Source: an uncultured Ruminococcus sp.
GTDB lineage: Bacteria; Bacillota; Clostridia; Oscillospirales; Ruminococcaceae
Assembly: GCA_900545125.1 (NCBI GenBank)
Contig: UQXS01000034.1
Coordinates: 1-14,896 of the forward strand
DNA: 14,896 bases
Reading direction: 5' to 3'
How positions within the stretch are numbered: position 1 is the first letter of the stretch; each line of letters starts with the position of its first letter. Position numbers and translations under genes: made by a program. Below the pieces are notes generated by a model. That model was not told the origin of the DNA. It made no database searches and saw nothing but the letters and a program-made list of their open reading frames with translations. Positions 1-6,699 of this stretch are shown piece after piece.

Positions 1-323
1 GGTTCGGTGAGGAGCTTGATATGCTCTATGTGATAAATCAGCGGCGATATCTTACGGAAAATTCCGGTCAGGCTGCCGCACTTCTGCATGAGATCGAAAA
101 GGCATCACGCATGAGACATACCGCCGTTGTCAATAATACAAATCTTGGCTGTGAGACTACGCCTGAAATAATCAGCCAGTCAGCTGATTTTGCAAGGGAA
201 ACCGCAGCTGCCGCAGGTCTGCCTCTGGCTTTTACGACCTGCCCCGAAGAGCTGTGCGAGCTTATTGATATACCTGATATCTTCCCGATAAAGGTTTACG
301 TCAGACCTTTGTGGGATCTATGA
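1..323 (+). CDS. C-terminal part of a probable ParA/MinD-like P-loop ATPase (5' end outside window)
   Basis: The reading frame is open from the left edge (first full codon at base 3) to a TGA at 321-323, so the ATG at 21 is internal and the start lies upstream. About 106 residues are visible. They include a VVNNTNLG segment, which resembles the strand-loop where MinD/ParA/CobQ-type ATPases hold the adenine base, and a later alternation of helices and strands ending in PLWDL. The Walker A loop, which would settle the family, would be upstream and is not seen. The gene precedes the 2-oxoacid:ferredoxin oxidoreductase genes by 80 bases with no terminator between, so co-transcription is plausible. 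A role in iron-sulfur cluster or cofactor delivery is only a guess. The family call is from general resemblance and is moderate. Confidence 0.55.
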   Translation, partial: FGEELDMLYVINQRRYLTENSGQAAALLHEIEKASRMRHTAVVNNTNLGCETTPEIISQSADFARETAAAAGLPLAFTTCPEELCELIDIPDIFPIKVYVRPLWDL

Positions 324-403
324 CCGCAATATCGGAAAGTATATATACGGCAGCCTGCGGATGAATCTCTTCTCTGCGGCTGCATGATGAAAGTGTGGTG
401 TTA

Positions 404-613
404 ATGTTGGCAAAAATGACGGTTATTACCGAACGGTGCAAGGGCTGCGGACTTTGCGTTACAGCTTGTCCCAAGAAAATTGTTTCGCTTCAGAAAGAAA
501 AACGTAACAAAAAGGGATACTTTTACGCTGAATGTACCGATATGGACTCGTGTATCGGCTGTACTATGTGTGCAATGATGTGCCCTGACTGTGCCATCGT
601 TATCGAAAAATAA
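404..613 (+). CDS. korD: 2-oxoacid:ferredoxin oxidoreductase, ferredoxin (delta) subunit, KorD/VorD-like
   Basis: A 69-residue two-cluster ferredoxin. Cys12, 15, 18 and 22 (CKGCGLCVTACP) and Cys50, 53, 56 and 60 (CIGCTMCAMMCP) each form the classic CxxCxxCxxxCP ligand set for a [4Fe-4S] cluster. Two further cysteines (44 and 63) lie outside the motifs. As the delta subunit it would pass electrons from the thiamine-bound intermediate on the alpha/beta subunits to free ferredoxin in the cytoplasm. The start is uncertain: ATG 404 is chosen because the product then begins MLAKMTV. GTG 395 and ATG 416 are alternatives, and none has a strong Shine-Dalgarno site. The alpha subunit gene follows after 21 bases, so the four genes form one operon. 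Confidence 0.88.
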   Translation: MLAKMTVITERCKGCGLCVTACPKKIVSLQKEKRNKKGYFYAECTDMDSCIGCTMCAMMCPDCAIVIEK

Positions 614-620
614 TTTGAAA

Positions 621-624
621 GGAG
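621..624 (+). promoter_or_regulatory. Shine-Dalgarno site that selects a TTG start for korA
   Basis: GGAG, within AAAGGAG at 618-624, lies 10 bases before the TTG at 635 and 25 bases before the next in-frame ATG at 650. Only the TTG has workable spacing, so it is the likely start. Confidence 0.6.
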
Positions 625-634
625 CTGTAAAGCT

Positions 635-1693
635 TTGGAAAGAAATCTTATGAAGGGCAACGAGGCTCTGGCAGAAGCCGCTATCCGTGCAGGCTGCAAG
701 TGCTTCTTCGGTTACCCTATTACCCCACAGACAGAGCTTGCCGCTTATATGGCTAAGCGTATGCATAAGGCAGGCGGCGTTTTTCTTCAGGCAGAGTCTG
801 AAATTGCTGCTATCAATATGGTTCTCGGTGCCGCATCTACCGGCGTCCGTGCAATGACTTCGTCATCTTCTCCCGGACTTTCCCTTAAAAGCGAGGGTAT
901 CTCCTATATCGCAGGTTCTGATGTCCCTGCCGTTATCATAAACGTTCAGAGAGGCGGCCCCGGTCTCGGCGGAATCCAGCCCTCACAGGCAGATTACTGG
1001 CAGGCAACCAAGGCTCTCGGTCACGGCGATTTCCACCTCCTTGTTTTCGCTCCCGCTTCCGTTCAGGAAATGGTTGATATGGTAGTAAGAGCTTTCGACA
1101 AGGCTGACCAGTACAGAATGCCGGCTATGATCCTTGCCGACGGACTTCTCGGTCAGATGATGGAGCCTGTTTCTTTCCCCGAAATTAATCCCGATGCCCA
1201 CGACAAGAGCAGCTGGGCAGCTACAGGTCACAAGGGTCAGAGAGAACATCATATTATAAATTCACTCTATCTTAAACCTGACGAGCTTGAAAAATCCGTT
1301 AAAGACCGTTTCGCAAGATACGATCAGATCAAGGAAAACGAAACAGATGCAGAACTTTATCTCACTGAGGACTGCGATATCCTTCTCTGTGCTTTCGGCG
1401 CTACCGCAAGAGTTGTAAAATCTGCCGTAAACGACGCAAGAGCTCAGGGCATCAAGGCAGGACTTTTCCGTCCTAAAACACTGTGGCCGTTCCCTGTAAA
1501 GGAAATCAATCAGGCTGCAAAGTCGGCTAAGAAGCTGCTCAGCGTTGAGATGTCAATGGGTCAGATGATAGACGATATCAAGCTGGCTATAAACTGCTCA
1601 AAGCCCGTGGAATTCTACGGACGTACTGGCGGCGTTATCCCTACTCCTGCCGAGGTTCTGGCAGAAATCAAAAAAGTCGGAGGTGCTGAGTAA
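635..1693 (+). CDS. korA: 2-oxoacid:ferredoxin oxidoreductase, alpha subunit (KorA / VorB type)
   Basis: A 352-residue alpha subunit. The N-terminal pyrimidine-binding domain shows MKGNEALAEAAIRAG followed by GYPITPQTE (26-34), the signature of this family. A conserved STGVRAMTSSSSPGLSL stretch follows, and a transketolase C-terminal-like domain fills roughly residues 240-350. With KorB it decarboxylates (or, in reverse, makes) a 2-oxoacid using thiamine diphosphate, coenzyme A and ferredoxin. The sequence could belong to a 2-oxoglutarate enzyme or to the branched-chain enzyme usually named VorB; motif reading cannot decide. Translation most likely starts at TTG 635, because the only good Shine-Dalgarno site fits it. 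The stop overlaps the korB start by one base (TAATG), a sign of translational coupling. Confidence 0.93.
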   Translation: MERNLMKGNEALAEAAIRAGCKCFFGYPITPQTELAAYMAKRMHKAGGVFLQAESEIAAINMVLGAASTGVRAMTSSSSPGLSLKSEGISYIAGSDVPAVIINVQRGGPGLGGIQPSQADYWQATKALGHGDFHLLVFAPASVQEMVDMVVRAFDKADQYRMPAMILADGLLGQMMEPVSFPEINPDAHDKSSWAATGHKGQREHHIINSLYLKPDELEKSVKDRFARYDQIKENETDAELYLTEDCDILLCAFGATARVVKSAVNDARAQGIKAGLFRPKTLWPFPVKEINQAAKSAKKLLSVEMSMGQMIDDIKLAINCSKPVEFYGRTGGVIPTPAEVLAEIKKVGGAE

Positions 1694-2448
1694 TGGCTGT
1701 TGTATTTGAAAGACCAAAGGCTCTTCTTGATGTGCCTTTCCATTATTGTCCCGGCTGTACTCACGGTATAGTTCACAGACTTGTGGCAGAAGTTCTTGAT
1801 GAAATGGGTATCGAGGGCGAGACTGTCGGCGTATGTCCTGTCGGATGTTCCGTTATGGCTTACGATTATTTCGGCTGCGATATGATAGAAGCTCCCCATG
1901 GACGTGCTCCGGCTGTGGCTACGGGTGTTAAGAGAACGAATCCTGATAAGTTTGTATTTACATATCAGGGAGACGGAGATCTTGCCGCTATTGGTACGGC
2001 AGAGACGGTTCACTCCGCTACGAGAGGCGAAAATATCGTTGTTATCTTTATTAATAATACGATCTACGGAATGACAGGCGGTCAGATGGCTCCTACAACT
2101 ATTCCCGGACAGGTTACGCAGACAACTCCTTTCGGACGTGACCCGGAGCTTGCCGGATATCCCGTAAGAGTGTGCGAGATGCTTTCAACCCTTACAGGAA
2201 CTGCCTATGCGGAGCGTGTCGCCGTTGACAGCGTTCCTCATATCCGTGACGCTAAAAAGGCTATCAGAAAGGCTTTCGAGACCCAGAAGAACAAGAAGGG
2301 CTTCTCTATTGTCGAAGTTCTTTCCACTTGTCCTACAAACTGGGGTCTTACTCCTGTTGAGGCATTAAAGAGACTTCAGGACGAGATGATCCCCTACTAT
2401 CCGCTTGGCGTATACAAGGATACTACAGCAGAGGAGGGAAATAAGTAA
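1693..2448 (+). CDS. korB: 2-oxoacid:ferredoxin oxidoreductase, beta (thiamine diphosphate-binding) subunit
   Basis: A 251-residue beta subunit. The YCPGCTHG motif (Cys19, Cys22) and the CPVGC motif (Cys48, Cys52) carry cysteines typical of the proximal [4Fe-4S] cluster. The thiamine diphosphate motif is clear: YQGDGDLAAIG (GDGD at 93-96) followed by NNTIYGMTGGQ (121-131), which supplies the Mg-diphosphate ligands. A TTIPGQVTQTTPFGRD segment follows, also normal for the family. It pairs with KorA to form the active site at the subunit interface. It starts at an ATG overlapping the korA stop and ends with the same TAATG overlap onto korC. Length is usual for the family. Substrate is unresolved, as for the alpha subunit. 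Confidence 0.94.
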   Translation: MAVVFERPKALLDVPFHYCPGCTHGIVHRLVAEVLDEMGIEGETVGVCPVGCSVMAYDYFGCDMIEAPHGRAPAVATGVKRTNPDKFVFTYQGDGDLAAIGTAETVHSATRGENIVVIFINNTIYGMTGGQMAPTTIPGQVTQTTPFGRDPELAGYPVRVCEMLSTLTGTAYAERVAVDSVPHIRDAKKAIRKAFETQKNKKGFSIVEVLSTCPTNWGLTPVEALKRLQDEMIPYYPLGVYKDTTAEEGNK

Positions 2449-2981
2449 TGGCTACAACTGAAATTCTTCTTGCAGGATTCGGCGGACAGGGCGTTCTTTT
2501 TGCCGGAAAGATCCTTGCATACTGCGGTCTTATGGACAATAAGGAACTTTCATGGCTCCCGTCCTACGGCCCGGAAATGAGAGGCGGTACGGCTAACTGT
2601 TCCGTATGTATTTCCGATGACCCTATCGGTTCTCCTCTGGTGCTTAATCCGGATATCCTTATCGCTATGAATCAGCCCTCTTTTGATAAGTTCATTACAG
2701 AGGTAAAGCCCGGCGGAAAGGTATTCTATGACAGCACTCTTATCGAGGCTGAATGCAGCAGAACTGATATAGAGATATTCCCCATACCGTCGTCGCAGCT
2801 TGCTGATGACAACTCCCTCAAGGGCGGCTCAAATATCATCCTGCTTGGAAAACTTATCAGGGAAACAAATCTTTTCTCCCTCGAAACAATGAAAAAGGGA
2901 ATCGAAAAGGTCGTTCCTCCCTCAAAGGCTCAGCTTATTCCCAATAACTTCAAGGCTATTGAGATCGGTATGAATAACTGA
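2448..2981 (+). CDS. korC: 2-oxoacid:ferredoxin oxidoreductase, gamma subunit
   Basis: A 177-residue gamma subunit of the pyruvate/ketoisovalerate oxidoreductase catalytic-domain family. Recognisable features are the N-terminal ILLAGFGGQGV motif (GFGGQGV at 10-16), then LSWLPSYGPEMRGGTANCSV and the INxPS-like MNQPSFDKF segment. In this family the gamma subunit helps shape the coenzyme A side of the active complex. The ATG overlaps the korB stop by one base, so translation is probably coupled. It is the last gene of the operon, and an intrinsic terminator begins 11 bases after its stop codon. Together the four subunits make a complete KorABCD-type enzyme, with nothing missing or frameshifted. 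Confidence 0.93.
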   Translation: MATTEILLAGFGGQGVLFAGKILAYCGLMDNKELSWLPSYGPEMRGGTANCSVCISDDPIGSPLVLNPDILIAMNQPSFDKFITEVKPGGKVFYDSTLIEAECSRTDIEIFPIPSSQLADDNSLKGGSNIILLGKLIRETNLFSLETMKKGIEKVVPPSKAQLIPNNFKAIEIGMNN

Positions 2982-2991
2982 TATTTATAAT

Positions 2992-3024
2992 AAAGCTCCC
3001 GGACGGTTGTCAGGGAGCTTTTTT
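2992..3024 (+). terminator. Rho-independent terminator of the kor/vor operon
   Basis: AAAGCTCCC (2992-3000) pairs perfectly with GGGAGCTTT (3013-3021) across a 12-base loop, and six T residues follow at 3019-3024 and then more A/T. It lies directly after the korC stop. Confidence 0.92.
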
Positions 3025-3044
3025 ATTTATAATTAGTCGGATGT

Positions 3045-3126
3045 GCGAAAGCAGACTTCCGCCCCGCAGAGAGAAACGTGCGCAGCACGTGGGAACGTGA
3101 ACTGCGGTCAAGCTGGCTACAGCTTG
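3045..3126. repeat. Cluster of three consecutive inverted repeats in a convergent spacer
   Basis: Hairpin A: GCGAAAG (3045-3051) with CTTCCGC (3056-3062), one mismatch, 4-base loop. Hairpin B: outer CCGCAG (3064-3069) with CTGCGG (3102-3107), enclosing the perfect palindrome ACGTGC-GCA-GCACGT (3076-3090). Hairpin C: CAAGCT (3109-3114) with AGCTTG (3121-3126), abutting the stop codon of the TPM gene. No T-run follows on either strand, so it is not a standard intrinsic terminator. It is G+C-rich against its A/T-rich left flank. It may be a dispersed repeat element or an mRNA 3' end structure. Confidence 0.6.
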
Positions 3127-4047
3127 CTATCTGTGATGCACTCCGCCTCCGTGACCGCCGCTGTGAGAATGTCCTCCGCCTGATCGGCTTCCTCCTCCGC
3201 TGCCGCTGGTCTCGATCTTATGCTTTGTTACGTAGCTGCGTATAAACGTATCCGACTGTTCTGTAAGCCTGCTTTCCTCATGTGATACGTATACGTTCGG
3301 ATTTGTGCTTGTCTTGAACCTGTACTTGCTCTTTATACTGAAATATGTAATAATTCCCGTAACAGTACCGATAACTGCCGTGATAAGAAGCATCAGCAGA
3401 TTGGCAACAGGCGGTCTTTTTTTGGATACTATAAATTCTCCGCCTCTGTAATAGAAGTATTTTCCGCTCGATTTGTCATGATAGCTTGAAAAAATACCGG
3501 GCTTCTTGTTTCCGTATTTTTCAAGCTGGCTGAGGAATTCCCTGACCGCTCCGTCGATATCGTCCGGATAAGCGGTATTTCCCCCTGACGGCAGATGCAT
3601 ATTTATGCGCTCAAATATGTCGTCAAGTTCCTTTTCGTACAGCAGAACCGCCTTGCCGCTTGTGGAAATGCAGTCACGTGCCGGTGATGATCCGGAAAGA
3701 TCTATCATGTAAAAAACACCGTCGGTATCTTCGCCGTAGATCTCATCATATGCATCGTCGCAGAAAATCTGCACTGCATTGTCGGAATTGTACCATTGGT
3801 CACTGAGATATATGCAGATGTTCATATCCAGCTTGTCGGAGTATTCTTTTGTCAGGCTGTCAAGCTCGTTGAGGATGTCCCGATCGTCAGTGAACATACC
3901 TGTGGAATCTATAACACAACTGCCGCTGATGTCGCCGTCAAAGCCCTTGCCGATATTTTTTGGCTTGCGGATAAAAAGATTGAAAACGACCGCCCCTGCC
4001 AATATCAGAGAAAGAGCAGGTATGATAAACAAAAGCTTCTTTTTCAT
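3127..4047 (-). CDS. TPM-domain membrane protein (YdjH/YgcG-like)
   Basis: A 306-residue membrane protein. Residues 5-26 form a hydrophobic N-terminal segment (anchor or uncleaved signal). Residues about 44-175 read as a TPM (TLP18.3/Psb32/MOLO-1) domain: VIDSTGMFTDD at its start, a strand NICIYLSD, and a DGVFYMIDLS strand typical of the fold. A second membrane helix spans about 215-237 (ANLLMLLITAVIGTVTGIIT). The tail from 281 is Gly/Ser/His-rich and ends GGGVHHR, a low-complexity ending common in TPM proteins and possibly able to bind metal. Its ATG overlaps the stop of the upstream zinc-ribbon gene by one base (TGATG), so the two are co-translated. TPM proteins lack one agreed activity; a membrane-stress scaffold role is inferred from the gene pair. 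The third base run of the hairpin cluster touches its stop codon. Confidence 0.82.
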   Translation of the reverse strand: MKKKLLFIIPALSLILAGAVVFNLFIRKPKNIGKGFDGDISGSCVIDSTGMFTDDRDILNELDSLTKEYSDKLDMNICIYLSDQWYNSDNAVQIFCDDAYDEIYGEDTDGVFYMIDLSGSSPARDCISTSGKAVLLYEKELDDIFERINMHLPSGGNTAYPDDIDGAVREFLSQLEKYGNKKPGIFSSYHDKSSGKYFYYRGGEFIVSKKRPPVANLLMLLITAVIGTVTGIITYFSIKSKYRFKTSTNPNVYVSHEESRLTEQSDTFIRSYVTKHKIETSGSGGGSRSGGGHSHSGGHGGGVHHR

Positions 4048-5105
4048 CAGAAGAACACACCTCCCAGCAGATAGAGCGCAGCCGTTATCCCTATTCCAAG
4101 AGCCGTGCAGAACATCCGAAGCTTCTGCTTATCCAGAGGAGGCGTTCCGGCAAGCTTTCCGGTCTGACCGTTTATGGCAAACTCGTATATCTTTTCTTTA
4201 TAATTGTATGTCATGAACCATACAGGGAGCATCATATATTCCCAGTCAGTCTTCATGATGTTGTACTGTTCCGTGTTTACGGACAGTGTGCTGTATGCCC
4301 CTATGCTGTCACGGATGACCTTTTTTCCTGCCTGAGAAGCACGTGTCTTTATACGTGGAAATACCTGCGCCTTGTCAACGTCGTACTTATCGGCGAAAAA
4401 TCCCGTCAGATATGTCATGGAAAACGGCTGGAGCTCGCCGTAATTGAAAGGCTCTATCGCTTCCATCAGCAGATCGTCTATCTTGCTTTCGCCGTCTGCC
4501 GGAATTCCGTTTGCGGTTATTGTTCCACGCCGTACTACTCTGTACTCCTTTGTCTCGGTATAGCTGTAATTGCCGGATGTCCACGAACGTATCGTCTTTC
4601 CTATGGCAGAAAAATCCGCTTTTACATCGCAGTCTGCTACCCAGAACGGAACGTACAGTCCGGTTATCTTGTCAAGCTGCTGTTCTGATCTGAAATCGTC
4701 AGGAACAAACGGCCTGTTTTTTACCCAGTTTCTGAACGTATCTAAAGCACGATCCTTATTCATCTTGAATGCTATCAGTCTGCTCGGCTTGTATTCTCCT
4801 GTCATCTTTCCGGAAAGAATTACCGGATTGTGGCAGTAGTAGCAGAAAAGAGCTGTCTGACGGTCATCACACATTATCTGCGCTCCGCAGCTGGCACAGT
4901 GGTAGAGATTGGTGTGCTCCTCAAATTCCTGACGGTCATGTATTTCCGCTTCGTCCGGTATTTTTTCCCCGGCGGATTCTTTCAGTGCTCTCAGCTCTTC
5001 TTCGGTAAATGTGCTGAGACAAAATTCACAGCTTAGTTTCTGGCTTTCGGGATCGAATTTCAGGTCGGCAGCACAGTTCGGACATTTATATTCTATTGCT
5101 TCCAA
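4047..5105 (-). CDS. Double zinc-ribbon membrane protein (YdjG-like, TFIIB-type zinc ribbon)
   Basis: A 352-residue protein with two N-terminal zinc ribbons: Cys8/Cys11 with Cys26/Cys29, and Cys70/Cys73 with Cys88/Cys91. A long central region of unknown fold contains TGLYVPFWVADCDV and LPVWFMTYNYKEKIYEFAINGQTGKLAG, a combination seen in proteins often misannotated as helicases or primosomal proteins. Residues about 333-352 form a single C-terminal membrane helix. The start is a TTG at 5105-5103: AAAGGAGT (minus strand, 5120-5113) sits 8 bases upstream and no ATG is nearby. It is the first gene of a two-gene operon with the TPM protein. In Bacillus subtilis the related YdjG and YdjH are encoded with PspA and an SPFH protein, which are not adjacent here. 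Confidence 0.82.
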   Translation of the reverse strand: MEAIEYKCPNCAADLKFDPESQKLSCEFCLSTFTEEELRALKESAGEKIPDEAEIHDRQEFEEHTNLYHCASCGAQIMCDDRQTALFCYYCHNPVILSGKMTGEYKPSRLIAFKMNKDRALDTFRNWVKNRPFVPDDFRSEQQLDKITGLYVPFWVADCDVKADFSAIGKTIRSWTSGNYSYTETKEYRVVRRGTITANGIPADGESKIDDLLMEAIEPFNYGELQPFSMTYLTGFFADKYDVDKAQVFPRIKTRASQAGKKVIRDSIGAYSTLSVNTEQYNIMKTDWEYMMLPVWFMTYNYKEKIYEFAINGQTGKLAGTPPLDKQKLRMFCTALGIGITAALYLLGGVFF

Positions 5106-5112
5106 GTGTCAC

Positions 5113-5120
5113 ACTCCTTT
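5113..5120 (-). promoter_or_regulatory. Shine-Dalgarno site fixing a TTG start
   Basis: AAAGGAGT on the - strand, with GGAG (5117-5114) 8 bases before the TTG at 5105-5103. The quality and spacing make this unusual start codon convincing. Confidence 0.75.
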
Positions 5121-5167
5121 TTCGTTTAGATTTATTGGTTGGATTTAAGATTTATATGTATAATAAT

Positions 5168-5196
5168 ATCATAGCAGATTTACACAGTTTTTTCAA
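5168..5196 (-). promoter_or_regulatory. Sigma-A promoter for the zinc-ribbon/TPM operon
   Basis: On the - strand: -35 TTGAAA (5196-5191), a 17-base spacer, and -10 TATGAT (5173-5168), preceded by TGC, which makes an extended -10. Transcription would begin near 5161, giving a leader of about 55 bases. Confidence 0.72.
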
Positions 5197-5248
5197 GTCT
5201 TTATGAAAAATAAAATTGCTTTTTCTTTATTTTAAGGCAGAATCGTAC

Positions 5249-5277
5249 TTGACAAGAATGTAAAAATGCTCTATAAT
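5249..5277 (+). promoter_or_regulatory. Perfect-consensus sigma-A promoter for citrate synthase
   Basis: TTGACA (5249-5254), 17-base spacer, TATAAT (5272-5277). Both hexamers match the consensus exactly. The expected start is near 5284, leaving a leader of about 33 bases with AAAGGAGA at 5303-5310, 6 bases before the ATG. Confidence 0.9.
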
Positions 5278-5316
5278 TATAATATATAATAAAATGACAG
5301 GGAAAGGAGAATTTCC

Positions 5317-6678
5317 ATGAAGTATAATTTTTCCGAAATTACGCCTGAAATAAGGAGATTGGCGGAGAATTCGATTGAAGGTTACAAGATCGAACCGTCG
5401 CTCTATACTCAGTATGATGTAAAGAGGGGGCTCCGTGACGTCAACGGCAGCGGAGTTGTGGCTGGTCTGACCAATATCAGCACGATAAAGGTTCTCAATA
5501 CAGGCGACGGAATGCCTAATCACGGTAAGGGTAAGCTTTATTACCGTGGAATTGATGTGGAAGAAATTGTCGCCGGATTTGTAAGGGAAAAACGCTTCGG
5601 CTTTGAAGAAACCGTTTATCTTCTGCTTTTCGGCAATATGCCGTCGGGGGAGGAACTTGACGAATTTAAGAAAATTCTTTCTGATTTCCGGTCGCTTCCG
5701 CCTACGTTCACCAGGGACGTTATTATGAAGGCTCCAAGTTCTAATATGATGAATACTCTTGCCAAAAGCGTTCTGGCTCTGTATTCCTATGACGACAGCG
5801 CCAACGATATTTCAATTCCCAATGTTCTCAGACAGTGCATTGAACTTATAACTCTGTTCCCTGTACTTGCAGTATACGGCTATCAGGCTTATAAATATAC
5901 CAGCTTCGGCGGAAGCCTCTTTATCCATGATCCGAATCCGGAACTGTCCGTTGCGGAAAATCTGCTTTATATGCTGCGGCCAAACAAGAATTATACGGAG
6001 CTTGAAGCAAGAATTCTTGATCTGGCACTGGTGCTTCATGCAGAACACGGCGGCGGAAATAACTCCACCTTTACTGTTCATGTTGTATCATCGTCAGGAA
6101 CGGATACCTATTCTGCCATTGCGGCGGCTCTCGGCTCTCTCAAAGGTCCTAAGCATGGCGGCGCTAATATCAAGGTGGCTATGATGTTCGATGATATGAA
6201 AACAAATGTGGGAAACTGGGAAGATGAGGACGAAGTGAAGTCATATCTCCGGAAGCTTCTTCACAAGGAGGCATTTGATCGTTCCGGTCTGATTTACGGA
6301 ATGGGACACGCTGTTTATTCCGAATCTGACCCAAGAGCGGCCGTGTTCAAGGGATTTGTGGAAAAGCTTTCCTGCGAAAAGGGCAGGGAGGATGAATTCC
6401 GGCTGTATTCTCTGGTGGAAAGACTTGCACCGGAGGTTATTGCCGAAGAACGCAAGATATATAAGGGCGTCTGCGCCAATGTGGATTTCTACAGCGGCTT
6501 TGTTTACAGGATGCTCGGCATACCGGACGAGCTGTTTACGCCGTTTTTTGCCGTTTCCAGAATTGCCGGATGGTCGGCTCATAGAATAGAAGAACTTATT
6601 AACTCGAACAAAATAATAAGACCTGCGTACAAGGCTGTATCGCCTATGCGTGAGTATCTTGACATGACAGACAGATAA
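5317..6678 (+). CDS. gltA: Citrate synthase (citrate/2-methylcitrate synthase family)
   Basis: A 453-residue Si-type citrate synthase, condensing acetyl-CoA with oxaloacetate. Family landmarks are in order: YYRGIDVEEI (75-84), LHAEHGGGNNSTF (His244 in the LHADHG position), GPKHGGAN (catalytic His280), GMGHAVY (His331) and NVDFYSG (catalytic Asp390). The SRIAGWSAHRIEE segment near 414-426 is also conserved. The N-terminal extension before the core is typical of the clostridial subgroup rather than the E. coli hexamer. In an anaerobe the likely job is the oxidative branch from citrate to 2-oxoglutarate for glutamate. A 2-methylcitrate synthase role is possible but there are no prp genes nearby. 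The start is set by a strong Shine-Dalgarno site, and the epimerase-like gene follows after 21 bases. Confidence 0.93.
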   Translation: MKYNFSEITPEIRRLAENSIEGYKIEPSLYTQYDVKRGLRDVNGSGVVAGLTNISTIKVLNTGDGMPNHGKGKLYYRGIDVEEIVAGFVREKRFGFEETVYLLLFGNMPSGEELDEFKKILSDFRSLPPTFTRDVIMKAPSSNMMNTLAKSVLALYSYDDSANDISIPNVLRQCIELITLFPVLAVYGYQAYKYTSFGGSLFIHDPNPELSVAENLLYMLRPNKNYTELEARILDLALVLHAEHGGGNNSTFTVHVVSSSGTDTYSAIAAALGSLKGPKHGGANIKVAMMFDDMKTNVGNWEDEDEVKSYLRKLLHKEAFDRSGLIYGMGHAVYSESDPRAAVFKGFVEKLSCEKGREDEFRLYSLVERLAPEVIAEERKIYKGVCANVDFYSGFVYRMLGIPDELFTPFFAVSRIAGWSAHRIEELINSNKIIRPAYKAVSPMREYLDMTDR

Positions 6679-6699
6679 TTCAGAAAGGATTTTGATTTT

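Noticed and set aside
350..383. GCAGCC...GGCTGC inverted repeat between the ATPase fragment and korD
   Set aside because: Only 6 pairs with a 22-base loop and no T-run; not convincing as a terminator or regulator.
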